This document shows positions 1 to 9,415 of a DNA stretch of 64,000 bases, in pieces (within the stretch, counting starts at the first letter, position 1; each line of letters starts with the position of its first letter). Below the pieces are notes generated by a model, which did no database searches, was not told the DNA's origin, and was given only the letters and a program-made list of their open reading frames with translations. Origin of the DNA: Atriophallophorus winterbourni. Its lineage: Eukaryota; Platyhelminthes; Trematoda; Plagiorchiida; Microphallidae. A program made the position numbers and the translations under genes. The stretch spans positions 1 through 64,000 of the forward strand of contig JACCGJ010018339.1 of the NCBI GenBank assembly GCA_013407085.1, given 5' to 3'.

Positions 1-1345
1 TAAGTGGGGTGCCTCAGGGGTCTGTGCTAGGTCCGCTGCTCTTTCTAATTTTTATCGATGACTTGTCGCCTATTTTGGAATGCCCGTGCTTCATTTTTGC
101 GGATGACGTGAAGTTCATCGGTTCAACGAATGAAGATACTCTGTTGCACGACCTCGAGCGGGTCATTGACTGGTCCATACTTTGGGACCTCCCACTGAAC
201 CTCAATAAGTGCCAACTCTTGTCTGCTCTGGTCGACAAGATCACAGTCCATGTGTCAGGTACTCCTATTAGCGTTGATGCCACACAGCGGGTTAAGGACT
301 TGGGTGTTCTAGTTAGAGCTGACTTCAAATGGGAGGACCAATGCGCTGTTGCAGCGCAACGTGCACGCAATGTGCTCTTTCGGTTGAAGTCGGTGCTTTC
401 CAGCAGATGTCCCGACGTGTTCCTGCCACTTTACAAGGCGTTAGTCAGGCCGCATTTGGAATATTGTGTCCAGGCGTGGTGTCCTCACTACCAGAAGGAT
501 ATCATTCGACTTGAAAGCGTCCAGCGACTAGCAACACGCATGATTGAGGGTCAGCGTGGGAAAAGTTTTGCTGATCGCCTTTGGGCTCTGGGTCTTTTCT
601 CTCTTAAGCGTCGTCGTTTGAGAGGTGATTTGATTGAAACCTTTAAGATCTTAAAGGGCTTAAGCGGCGTTAATCCAGATGACATCTTTACCTTAAGTCC
701 TAAGCTGGGCACTCGCGGACACGGACTCAAGCTCGCTAAGGAACGATGTCGACTAGATTCTAGGAAAAACGTTTTCAGCTTCAGGGTGGTCAACTTCTGG
801 AACAAGCTCCCTGAAGAACTTATCTCCTGTAGTTCCGTCTCAACTTTCAAGCAGGATTTAGACCGTGACTGGGGCAAGTTATTCTCGGATTACATCCCAT
901 GATTACCATGCTTAGGTTGTCCTCCATTTTGCTCGCTATTCACTGTAGCAATTTTAGAGCATCTTCTCATTCTTGATTCTTCATCAGCTGACCTCTCACC
1001 GTGCTGGTGAGGAGAAACTGCCTTTTCTTTTTCCAGCATTGATTATCGCGCGTTGCTGTCCTACTACTATCCTACTACTACAGCGCCTGGCACCGCGATC
1101 ATCAGAGAGAGAGAGAAGAAAGTAAATTACCTTTTGGCAGTGAATCGATTATAGCGCGGTGCTCCTCCAACTACATTCTCCTAGTCCTACGACCATCAGA
1201 GGTTCCACACGGAGAAAAAGGATTGACCCTTTGGCAGTGATGGGCGCTTCTCCGCAGCTTCCCACCGAAAGAAATTCTGGACGCTCGATTGGCTTGTCAG
1301 CCACATACTGTCTTGTGCAAACTGAACTGAACTGAACTGAACTAA
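1..1345 (+). mobile_element. CR1-like LINE (family A), 3' half with complete 3' end
   Basis: The element is cut by the window start. It contains the reverse transcriptase reading frame at 9-902, a 3' UTR of about 440 bases, and a 3' end made of four tandem AACTG/GAACT pentamers near 1318-1343. The same UTR blocks (a TGACCTCTCACCGTGCTGGT-like segment, and a CTCGATTGGCTTRTCAGCC segment just before the pentamers) recur at 61360-61601, 62330-62600 and 63610-64000. This marks it as a dispersed family. Short tandem repeats instead of poly(A) at the 3' end are usual for CR1-clade LINEs. Confidence 0.85.
9..902 (+). CDS. CR1-like reverse transcriptase, C-terminal part (open frame)
   Basis: This is an uninterrupted 297-codon frame, open at the 5' side because the window starts inside the element. 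It begins at RT motif 4/B (PQGSVLGPLLFLIFIDDL) and has the catalytic box FADDVKF around residue 30. The thumb/connection region follows, with PHLEYCVQAW near residue 150. The conserved CR1 C-terminus is FRVVNFWNKLPEEL, and the stop is just after DWGKLFSDYIP. RT copies element RNA into DNA at a nicked target. The endonuclease and RT fingers would lie upstream, outside the window. No frameshift is visible, so this is one of the less decayed copies here. Confidence 0.85.
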   Translation: MPQGSVLGPLLFLIFIDDLSPILECPCFIFADDVKFIGSTNEDTLLHDLERVIDWSILWDLPLNLNKCQLLSALVDKITVHVSGTPISVDATQRVKDLGVLVRADFKWEDQCAVAAQRARNVLFRLKSVLSSRCPDVFLPLYKALVRPHLEYCVQAWCPHYQKDIIRLESVQRLATRMIEGQRGKSFADRLWALGLFSLKRRRLRGDLIETFKILKGLSGVNPDDIFTLSPKLGTRGHGLKLAKERCRLDSRKNVFSFRVVNFWNKLPEELISCSSVSTFKQDLDRDWGKLFSDYIP

Positions 1346-1643
1346 TAAACAAATAAAAACTGGCGCGTGCAATAAATATCAACCTTGTTCGGTTTTTAAA
1401 ATTTTACGGGGTAACATTTGTAATTAACTTCAAAGGTTATTATTTTGCGTTCTAAAGGTGCAGTAAACAGGTGATTGTTTCTTCAATATTATTGAGCCTG
1501 CCATACATATAAGCGATGTGATTTGTATTTTGCCTGAACAGGTACCCTTCTTCTTTTGAATAGACGGCAGGAGGACTACAGTCCGTGAAAGCCGCTTCAC
1601 CTCCCGGGTCTCTGCTATCTCAGCGTAGATTCCTCACGAGGAG

Positions 1644-2868
1644 TTACTGAGCTGGAAGAGTAGGCGAATCGCGCAGGATAGCGGGAAGTTCACCGTCCAA
1701 TATGCGTTTAAACTGCTCTTCGGTGACTGCCCCGACTGCATCAGCTGAGAGTGCATTCCAAATATTGACCACTCTGGTCGACAGAGTAAACGATGGCTTC
1801 AGGTGTTCCGTTCGGCGCTTCTGCAACTTCAGTGAATGACGTCTAATTCTGGAGTCCGTGGATACCGAAAAGAATTGTTGAAGTTCCGTTCCGTATTATC
1901 CAAGCAGGATTCTCCGCGTGACCAGCAAATCATATCGCATTCTTCGATATTCCAGTGGGAAAATTTTGAGTTCCGCAATCTGTCGTCATAGGGAATACGA
2001 AATATACCCGTCACGCACTTGGTAGCCCTCCTTTGGACTTTCTCCAGTCGATCCTTCTCCCCTTTAGTTTACGGATAGTTCACCGGAAGCCCAAATTCTA
2101 ATATTGGTCTGACGTGAGAGCTATGCAGAACTTGAAAAACTTTGGGATTTATCTCTAAGAAGGATCGTCTCAATGTCCACCACATGCGGCTGGCAGAACC
2201 GACCTTTCTGGCAGTATCCTCCGCATTTTTGAGGGATGAAGTTACCATCACCCCCAAATATCGCTCTACATCAACTATCCTGAGACCATGGCCCTCCAAA
2301 TGATATGCATGTCGCATGTTGTTGCTCCCGATGTGCATGATAGCACACTTCTTTTCATTAATCGGGAGCATCCATCCGTCAGTCCAATTCCGAAGTGCAT
2401 TCAAATCATTTTGCAGGTGGGAAGCGTCGGCGGCAGTCGTGACAGAAGCCCACACCTTTAGATCATCTGCAAATAAGAGACAACCACTGTTTAGAATACC
2501 AGGAAGGTCACTCGCATAGAGTTTGGACAAGGTTGGCCCCAGAACGGATCCTTGCGGTACACCAGAAGTGGGGATAAAGGATGCAGATCTGGCCCCATTG
2601 ACTTCAACGAGACTCCGCCTTCCGATAAGAAAATCCTCAATCCAAACAAGCAAAGAATCCTCTATACCAGACATTCTTAGTTTCCAAAAAGCCTCTTATG
2701 TGGAACACGGTCGAATGGTTTACTAAAGTCGGTGAAGACTACATCAACCGGCACACCAGCGTCAAGGCTTCTGCACCAACGTTCTCGGGCGGTCAGTAGA
2801 TTGGAGATACATGAGCGGCCTTCCGTGAAGCCGTGTTGGGCATTCGAGCATTGATAGGTCTCGCGCAA
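1644..2868 (-). pseudogene. CR1-like reverse transcriptase, broken
   Basis: Pieces in order on the minus strand are these. 2868-2677 has motif 2a QHGF and motif A (TDFSKPFDRVPH). 2674-2069 has PQGSVLGP, the catalytic LLFADDLKVW and the thumb ERYLGVMV. 2014-1829 and 1826-1644 are the C-terminal part with RVVNIWNAL. The pieces are in different frames, so at least three frameshifts or stops have accumulated. Motif A reads KPFD instead of the common KAFD. The product cannot be made from this copy. Confidence 0.8.
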
Positions 2869-2879
2869 TTCTTCAATTT

Positions 2880-3869
2880 TTAGTAAAGATTCCGTACAGC
2901 CCGATACTCTTCGTAATGGGCGTCCGATCGGCTCGTTCTGAATTTAATCCAAAGACGCTTTCTTTGCCGCAGGCAGGTACGAAGTTCTCTATCAAACCAA
3001 GGGGGGCCACGGGAGCCGGGACGATCTCTGGTTAATGGAGCAACATCCTCTAAGCAACGGATATTATTCAGGAACCATTTCCAACAGTCATCAATAGTGG
3101 AATCAACGAGTAACGTCCAGTCAATTGAGGCTGCTTTTTCAACCAACAATTTCAAGTCCATGTTCCAGAAGTTTCTCCGTGGAAGCCGCGACGGCTGGGC
3201 CGGTTTACCCCGAGTCCATTTGAACCGAATAGCACAATGGTAGCTTGTATCGATGGGCTGTTCTACGGATAAGTCAACCACATCTGACTCTCTGGGTGAC
3301 AAAACCAGATCAAGAGTAGACGGAGTCTGGCCATGTCCATAGCGAGTAGGAACGAGAACGTGCTGCACGAGGTTCAAATCCAGAATCAGATTTAGAGACT
3401 CCCGTTGGTACTCATCCCCATTTGTAACGAGGTCCAACCAGTTGATGTCCGGAGCATTCAGGTCACCGAGTATCATACAATCGTTCCTCGTCCCATGGCG
3501 GCGGAGCTGGTCAAATAATGCCATGATACGTGCGCAGGGTGAACGGTAGATGACACCGATCATTGCTGATCCATTACTGGACTTGATCTGACACCAAATG
3601 CTTTCAGCAAAACCAGCATCATCTCGGAAACGATCAACAACCTCCACGGATAAATGTTCTTTGACGTATATCGCCACCCCACCACCATGTCGAGATCCAA
3701 TTCGATCACTTCTGAGTAGGTGGTAATTCGGAATGAATAGCTCTGCATTAGTAATGTCGAGTGTCAGCCAGGTTTCCTTTATTCCAACGATATCTGGCTG
3801 TAGTGCCAAGACATGATGGCTTACTTCGTCAAATTTGTTCCTCAACCCCCCCGCGTTGAAACAGAGCAC
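2880..3869 (-). pseudogene. CR1-like apurinic-type endonuclease plus linker
   Basis: This is a 329-codon open frame. It starts LCFNAGGLRNK, which is the usual beginning of the endonuclease/exonuclease/phosphatase domain of CR1 elements. IKETWL supplies the catalytic glutamate, and HGGGVAIYV, LGDLNAPDINW and a histidine in the position of the SDH motif (SYHCAIRFKW) follow. The rest is the linker toward the RT, ending AHYEEYRAVRNLY. The domain nicks target DNA to prime reverse transcription. The frame is open throughout but is no longer joined to a complete RT, so it is scored as a pseudogene. Confidence 0.8.
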
Positions 3870-3929
3870 TTAGAAATACTTTAATGGAGAGCAGTTGGAT
3901 GGTCGATCAGTATGGGCCTCCAGCGAACT

Positions 3930-4075
3930 TTGGATGTTAAACAATGGCGAGAAAGCCAATTCTGTCCCCGACAAGGCAGAAGCTTTGCTGGATTATTTTC
4001 AAAGCGTACATAGATGGCGGTGATGCGATTCACTTAGTCCCAGCTCTTAGTACGGATATTAGGTGCCCCTCTAAT
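3930..4075 (+). mobile_element. CR1-like linker fragment
   Basis: A 145-base + strand fragment matches 56566-56700 almost base for base in places. Both contain AATGGCGAGAAAGC, then GCTGGATTATTTTCAAAG and CTTAGTACGGA. In the longer copy this stretch sits between the endonuclease and RT. It lies between the previous LINE and the Gypsy relic and contains no RT motif of its own. Confidence 0.7.
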
Positions 4076-4840
4076 CGAACTAGTTTTATGCAGGGATAAT
4101 GTTGCGGATGAGTGGTGTTGTATGCTAGGACTCAATGTCCGTGAAAATAAGGCAACAGGTCTTCCGTTCTGGTTCAATCTAACTGCGATGGCCACGTCAG
4201 ATGTGTCCGTTAAAAGTACGGAAGGGTCAAATGTTACTAGTAAATCATTTTCTGAACAAAATTTTAGACGGTTGAATGATTCAAGACCGGATCCAGACAG
4301 AGGAAAAGAGTGGCCATGAGCGATCGGATATATGAGGTCAGTAAAGTGAGGTATCCAATTTGAATAATAAGCAAACATACGAACTGCCCTATCTTGTGTT
4401 TTTAAGGTTGTCAGGGGGTGGCTATTCTTTTAACGGAACCAGACGCTCCGGATCTGGCTTGTCTATGTCCTTGGATGCTTCGTAACCAATAATTCGGATT
4501 GAATCGACAGTGATTATGCTCTTAGTGTCGTCGTTGAAAGCAAGCAATTCCGTTTTTAACACCAAATGGTACGCGACAAAATTGGTATAGCTCCCCGGAA
4601 GCTTCAAACGCAGTGTAGGCCTTTCTTCGTTGCGAATGGGTATTTGATGATAGTCACTTTGCAAGTCTAGTGTACTGAAAACCTTAAGGACAGCGACGTT
4701 TTCTAGAAGCTGATCAACTCTGGGCAAAGGATATGCACCCAGCTGAGTTTATCTGTTAATAATTTGACTATAATCAATTTAGCCTTTTTTGACGTTCATT
4801 AGTAGTCACCAGGACTTGTGCCCTCCATGGAGAAGACGGT
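4034..4840 (-). pseudogene. Gypsy reverse transcriptase/RNase H, broken
   Basis: The piece at about 4800-4422 contains PRVDQLLENV, FSTLDLQSDYHQIPI and, later, SIRIIGYEASK and KPDPERLVPLKE. The block that should carry the catalytic Y/FxDD between them is missing, so the RT is deleted as well as frame-shifted. The piece at 4378-4034 has AYYSNWIPHFTDLIYPIAH, VTFDPS, then the start of RNase H (TDTSDVAIAV, GRPVALFSRTLSP). It ends where the LINE fragment at 3930-4075 begins. Confidence 0.7.
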
Positions 4841-4854
4841 TAAATTATACCTCT

Positions 4855-4995
4855 CAATTCTATTCAATTCAATTCTATTTTCTTTCTATTTCTTTTGTCA
4901 TGTCTGTCTAGGCCTGGGCAACCTGACAATATCTCAGCCCACGTGCAGTCTCTAACTGTGCGGCACTTTGCCTGGATCAGGCCTGTGCTTTCATA
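4855..4995 (+). repeat. Short interspersed repeat (CCTGGGCAACC family)
   Basis: The core AGGCCTGGGCAACCTGACA, then CCCACGTGCAGTCTC and TTTGCCTGGATC, ends in a CATAC(CATAC) tandem tail. Related copies lie at 6833-6897 (minus), 8282-8430 and 63483-63590. TATACCTC on the left and CATACCTC on the right may be a 6-7 base target duplication. It is probably a SINE or a LINE 3' tail. It interrupts the Gypsy RT. Confidence 0.65.
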
Positions 4996-5328
4996 CCATA
5001 CCATACCTCAAAACAAACGTTGAATTTCGGAATCGATAAAACGTGAGTCGATAAGAAAATATCGCCCGAATTTCGGGGCGTCCAGGGGAAACATTTCTGA
5101 ACAAAAACGGTGGGTTAACTTTAGCTGCAGTTAGTGCACAAATTGAAAGTGAAGGTTTTGGGCCACCAAACGGAATTTTGATTGATTCAGGCAATTTGAG
5201 GAAGTCAAGTCCCAGCAAAATATCAGCTCATAAATTTGGCATGACTGAAAATTTGAATCGTGCAACAGAAGAATTGACATAACTCTGAGAACTGCCCGTG
5301 TCCAATAGGGATTGCAAATGCACTCCAT
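4990..5328 (-). pseudogene. Gypsy aspartic protease and RT N-terminus, broken
   Basis: The protease active-site triad is preserved in LLDTGSS, followed by QSYVNSSVARF. The next frame has LGLDFLKLPESIKIPFGG and ICALTAAKV, typical of the protease-to-RT connection. It then loses frame in the segment that should begin the RT palm. The minus-strand reading jumps across the short repeat at 4855-4995 and resumes at 4840 with IDYSQIINR, so the repeat was inserted into this gene. Confidence 0.65.
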
Positions 5329-6135
5329 TGATGGAAACGTTAATAACAGCGTCAGACAGAGAAAAAGGAGCAGCAGAGATGTGTTGGCATGATAGGATTT
5401 ACAAACTGATTTCGATTACGCTTTATATTTGACGACAGGCAAACCTTTTGCAAATGACGTTTTTCTCACAATTCTTGCATATGGCTTCGCGTGCGGGGCA
5501 TTTGCTCCGTGGGTGCCTAGCGAACCCACAAAAATATCACTTGGTTGTTCTAATAGCAACAGAAATAGTTTCACTTTCTTCGGATGAGTTATACTTCAGT
5601 TCGGAAACAGCGGCACTGCTTGTTTCCCACGGTCTACCAATGTACGATTCCAAATGCTGATAGGCTAGTTCGAGTCATCTGTCGGTATCAAAAACTTTCT
5701 GAAAGTTCAGTGCAGACAATTCAAGCAACCTCTGACGAATTTCCTTAAACTGGATACCACTGATAAATGCATCACGGATCGCATCGTCTTGGTATTATTC
5801 TTTAGTGACTGACTTGAAATTACAATGTTTGCCAAGATCTCGTAATTTACGAACAAACTAGTGGTGAGATTGACCACTCTTGTTTACTTGTCGCCAGAAA
5901 TTGACGTTCAAAAACTTAATTTTTCGGCTTGACATATAAGCCCTCGAGTGTATGGATAGCATCAGAATAAGTTGAACAATCAGATATTAAGTCGTAAACA
6001 TCATATGAAACGCAATTGTGCACCATTTTCAAATTATCTGACAGTAAGTCACCCAATTCGTTGAGAAAATTAGAAAAACATACGAAACCAATGTTTTCCG
6101 TGTTTAGCAGCGTCCTAAGCGTCAAATTGTGAATT
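5329..6135 (-). pseudogene. Gypsy Gag remnant with cysteine knuckle
   Basis: Translation of the minus strand gives fragments such as RDAFISGIQF, IRQRLLELSALN and LELAYQHLE, which look like a retroelement capsid. A cysteine-rich nucleic-acid-binding segment follows (HPRSKCPAREAICKNC, then CKRF), truncated and frame-shifted compared with a normal CHCC/CCHC pair. The order Gag, knuckle, protease fits Ty3/Gypsy. No continuous frame remains. Confidence 0.6.
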
Positions 6136-6139
6136 AAAT

Positions 6140-7330
6140 AAATTGTTATGCTTGAATCAAGCTAACACCGAGTTCAAAAAGACAGATTGCGTTTAAATTA
6201 GGCTTTATTCAATTCACAATTGAAGTAGCATAGCTGCAAAAGAGAGTATAGGATTAAGAAATGGATATTGAACAAAACGCAATCATGACTGAAGTACTGT
6301 ACGATTGCACATCCGCGCACAGCTTGCATATGCGTGTTTTATACTTACATATGTGCCGAGGTATTAGTTCTGATTTGTCGGGGCAAATCACTAAATGCCG
6401 CAATTAAAAACATGGATATAGATATCCGTGTCGTTTCAGCGGTGACTAAAAACTGGCTTGCATCTTGCTTCACCACCCTAAGGAACAAACTGGGTTTTTT
6501 GTCGTCAGAGGTTTTATAAATATCTGCACTCCACCAGTTACCCCAGGCATCCGAGCAGCATTGGATTCAGTCAATCTTGAAAGTCTGCGAAACTGTATAT
6601 TGATACACGGCGCATGTAATTTAAATTTAGATTTTAAAACCATGATAATGCTACATCTCTGACGAGGTTCGAGTGCATGGTTTATAGTCTTTAACAGGGT
6701 GCGGTATGGTTATCCTATCACTTGAGTAACAAGTTGTTCGGTTTCTAAATTTTTGGAATGGAATCTGACGGATATGACCAGTCAGTATACTTATATGTAT
6801 GCATATATGAAATCAAAATCCTTATCTAAGCAACGTGCCGCGCTGTCAGAGACTGCACCTGGCCTAAGCTACTGTCAGGTTGCCCAGGCCTAGCCAGATG
6901 TGAGAGGGAAAATAGAAATGACCGTGAGACTCCACTGTGTTTCTGTTTAAACTCCCCACAGGTGGCAAATCAAATTAGCATGCTATTAGCTGCGCAACAC
7001 AGAAGTACTGCACAATATAGTTTATTATGCATCCTAACTTCTTGTGCTGTTTCATTCTGTTTAATTTTTAAAAGCCAACAGTGCGAAATCACCAAAAGTA
7101 GTTTGTTATACGTATTTTTATATTTGCCTATTTTCTTTTGACGCTTTGCTTATCTGCCCATCCTGCTTCGTAGTTTTCTCGCTTTTTTCGCTTCGATCAT
7201 GTGCTTCATTTTGGTGATTATATTATCTACAACTAACACTTGACGACGTTTTATTTATTTAATCCAAATTTTCGTTTATAACTGTTATTTCGCCTTATAG
7301 ATCTAAGGATTTTTGTCCGTTCTAATTCCA
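6140..7330. other. Intergenic stretch upstream of SF3B6
   Basis: No protein is recognised here. The only structured element is the minus-strand short repeat at 6833-6897. The last 100 bases before the SF3B6 start are AT-rich and should hold its 5' UTR. CCTTATAG at about 7295 could be a splice (or trans-splice) acceptor, but this is not provable from sequence. Confidence 0.4.
6833..6897 (-). repeat. Short interspersed repeat, reverse copy
   Basis: The reverse complement reads TAGGCCTGGGCAACCTGACA, then GTGCAGTCTCTGACAG and GCGGCAC. This is the same order as the copy at 4855-4995. It is shorter and has no recognisable tail. Confidence 0.6.
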
Positions 7331-7354
7331 ATGGCTCTTGGTCGTAAAAACACT
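7331..7354 (+). CDS. SF3B6: SF3B6 exon 1
   Basis: Eight codons (MALGRKNT) are followed directly by GTAAGT. No other ATG in frame lies between it and the upstream stop codons, so this is the likely start. Confidence 0.85.
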
Positions 7355-8698
7355 GTAAGTTAGCTGTTTCTTCAAAATCGTTTTTTCATCTTGTTTACGA
7401 ACACTCGGGTTAACTATTTTTGCTTTTCATTTTTCACAGGCACGTTTGCCTCCAGAGGTTAACCGCATTCTTCTCGTAAAAAATTTGCCATATAACATAT
7501 CTGCGGAAGAAATGTATGATATATTTGGCAAATATGGGGCAATTCGGCAGATACGCATAGGAAACACGCCAGAAACAAAAGGTACCGGATTGGTGATCTA
7601 CGAAGACATTTTCGACGCCAAAAATGCTTGCGATCATCTAAGTGGTTTTAACGTTTGCAATCGTTATCTTGTGGTTCTTTACTATCAGCGTAATAAGGTA
7701 AGTTTGTTGAACATTGATGAGAAACAATATTGTTTTATCCTATATAATTATCTATCATTTTAATACTATCATTATTTCATATCATCATTTTCTCAAAGTA
7801 AACATAATCGTTTCCATATTTTTATCGATCCTGTTACTATAACGACTCGTTCCATGTTAGTTTCACAAATCATATAGTGCCTGCCTCGATTTTACCAATC
7901 CATTGTCTACTCAAAGTTTTATTTTACTTTGCTTCAGTTCCTTTCATCCATCGCTGAGGAAACTGTGCCTCAATACTATTTAACTTTATTCAACCTTTCA
8001 AATCCGCCTTTTCTTGCGTTGTTTTGGGTTATAAAATTAACACAAAGCAACTAATAGGCAAACTATAATCACTAAAACTTAGTATGAATCTTAAATACAT
8101 CATTATTAGCTGTTTTGCCCATGTGTTATGTAAAATATCCTAATCGTTGGTTGTCGGTTCAAAATTTGCCGTATCCGTACTGCTTTTGATTGATCTCGAG
8201 TTCGTGGCTGCATGGGAATTCGCAGCTTCACATGTAAGCTCTTATTACTGTCATTATCGGCTTTTCGATTTCACCTCTAGTTCTAGGCCACTTGACATTA
8301 TCTCTGTCTCGAGTGCAACGCTTAGCCTACGTGATTTCGCACACAGACTGCCAGGTAATATCGCCCACTTGCAGTCTCAGACTGTGCCGCATTTTGCCTG
8401 GATCTGGCTTGTGCTTTCATTCATTCATTGACTTTAAGAATCCTGTTTCACTTTTTGCTTCCGTTATATCTCTGGTGAAGATAATGTTTATTTAATTTGC
8501 ACAGAATATAACGTTGCTCGTAATTTGCTGAGTTTAGTTTTTAACAATGGACGAGCGTGTTTCTTGACTGTGCTTACTTTATTTTTTTCTTCATATTTTC
8601 GCTTTCAGCAATTCAAAAAATCCGATGTGGACAAGAAGAAAGAAGAACTGGATCGTTTGAAGGCCAAATATGGCTTGGGGACACCCAAAAACAAATGA
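7331..8698 (+). CDS. SF3B6: SF3B6 (p14), U2 snRNP SF3b subunit; three exons
   Basis: The exons are 7331-7354, 7440-7697 and 8609-8698. Every intron starts GTAAGT and ends CAG, all in phase 0. The joined protein is 123 residues (human p14 is 125). It starts [19 protein letters not shown] and has one RRM. RNP2 is ILLVKNLPY near residue 18, [11 protein letters not shown] follows, and an RNP1-like [11 protein letters not shown] lies near residue 56. The block [20 protein letters not shown] is the near-invariant part that packs on SF3B1. The tail is charged ([16 protein letters not shown]). In the spliceosome p14 sits in SF3b and contacts the branch-point adenosine. Intron 2 (911 bases) holds a short interspersed repeat. 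The gene looks intact and converges with the EPS8-like gene. Confidence 0.95.
7440..7697 (+). CDS. SF3B6: SF3B6 exon 2 (RRM)
   Basis: The acceptor is TTTTTCACAG and the donor is AAG/GTAAGT. It carries 86 codons with the whole RRM up to YYQRNK. Reading past 7697 gives only low-complexity intron sequence. Confidence 0.95.
8282..8430 (+). repeat. Short interspersed repeat in SF3B6 intron 2
   Basis: It contains CTAGGCCACTTGACATTATC, then a second half-copy with TGCCAGGTAATATCGCCCAC, TTGCAGTCTCAGACTGTG, TTGCCTGGATCTGG and a CATT(CATT) tail. It is the same family as 4855-4995, but its tail is tetrameric. Confidence 0.6.
8609..8698 (+). CDS. SF3B6: SF3B6 exon 3
   Basis: The acceptor is TTTTCGCTTTCAG. 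The exon codes [17 protein letters not shown] and [12 protein letters not shown], then TGA. It matches the charged C-terminal tail of p14 proteins. Confidence 0.92.
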   Translation, partial: QFKKSDVDKKKEELDRLKAKYGLGTPKNK

Positions 8699-8739
8699 AA
8701 ACACATTTCACCTGGTAAAATGTCTTGTACAAATCCGTT

Positions 8740-8745
8740 AATAAA
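8740..8745 (+). promoter_or_regulatory. Poly(A) signal of SF3B6
   Basis: AATAAA lies 42 bases after the stop codon, a normal distance for a short 3' UTR. Confidence 0.7.
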
Positions 8746-9212
8746 AGTTCTCGATATACGTTTGGTTTGATTAATAATATTGGGGGTTAGTACGTGTGAA
8801 AGGTGTACGTGATCGTGGGACGCTAGGCACACACAGATTCTCTCGTGAGATCATGAGATCTTGGGAAGTCACGTGATGAATTATACGGCGAAGTTATTGT
8901 TTGATATGTTTTATCGTTAAAATCAGATGTTGTCACCTATGGAGGGAGGTACGCTGCAGATAATACAACACTCCTTTCTGGTCGAATCTTCAAGTGCTGA
9001 AAAAACAAAACAGTGCGTGAGAAATATCATCTTCATTGTGTTGAAAAAGTGTGTTGAATTCATAAAACTCAGCTTGAGGGCCATCAAATGTGAGCGCGTT
9101 TCGCTTCTAGCGTCATTTGGCATATCAATGGTGATAGAACCGGATTAATGGTTAATCACCACAAAACGCTATTTTGGTTTTAGTGTTTTAGTGACCTACA
9201 AACCCCAATAAT

Positions 9213-9415
9213 TTATAAGGCTTCGGTGATTGGACTGTAATTGCGAATTGATCGGGTTCCTAAAGGAAATACTGCTGGTTGCTGATGTGCACGAAGCCAC
9301 TGAATTTCCTTTTCAACATTCGTTTTGTGATTTAACTGCTCAAATCGATCGAGTTGAACCGATTTATGCTCATGTGTAATCCATTCGATTACATTAGTCC
9401 TTTTGATTGCGTGAT
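9213..9415 (-). CDS. EPS8-like: EPS8-like probable last exon
   Basis: An open stretch of 67 codons after CCCATAAG codes TNVIEWITHEHKSVQLDRF, NVEKEIQWLRAHQQPAVF and ends RSIRNYSPITEAL before TAA. No homology is recognised. Its codon content looks coding, its phase fits the exon above, and EPS8 proteins carry a short coiled tail after the SAM-like domain. Confidence 0.55.

Larger units (their letters stand above)
1545..3870 (-). mobile_element. CR1-like LINE, second family, internally deleted
   Basis: Read on the minus strand, an endonuclease frame (3869-2880) is followed almost directly by the middle of a reverse transcriptase (from 2868). The RT then continues through a frameshift to the C-terminal block VVNIWNAL near 1770. 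The 3' UTR ends near 1545 with a short AAGAAG run. The RT N-terminal part (fingers, NYRP region) is absent, so the copy carries an internal deletion of roughly 130 codons as well as later frameshifts. Its protein differs clearly from family A, so it is a separate CR1-like family. Confidence 0.8.
4034..6140 (-). mobile_element. Decayed Gypsy (Ty3) gag-pol, CsRn1/Boudicca-like
   Basis: In minus-strand order there is a Gag remnant, a cysteine-rich knuckle, an aspartic protease, RT fragments and the start of RNase H, all in several frames. The Gag remnant includes ALNFQKVFDTDR near 5690. The knuckle near 5430-5525 reads CPAREAICKNC. The protease reads LLDTGSSQS near 5285-5311. The RT/RNase H part contains AYYSNWIPHF, SDVAIAV and PVALFSRTLSP. 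No flanking LTRs were found. An unrelated short repeat (4855-4995) interrupts the RT. Assignment to the CsRn1/Boudicca group rests on remembered family motifs and is tentative. Confidence 0.75.
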
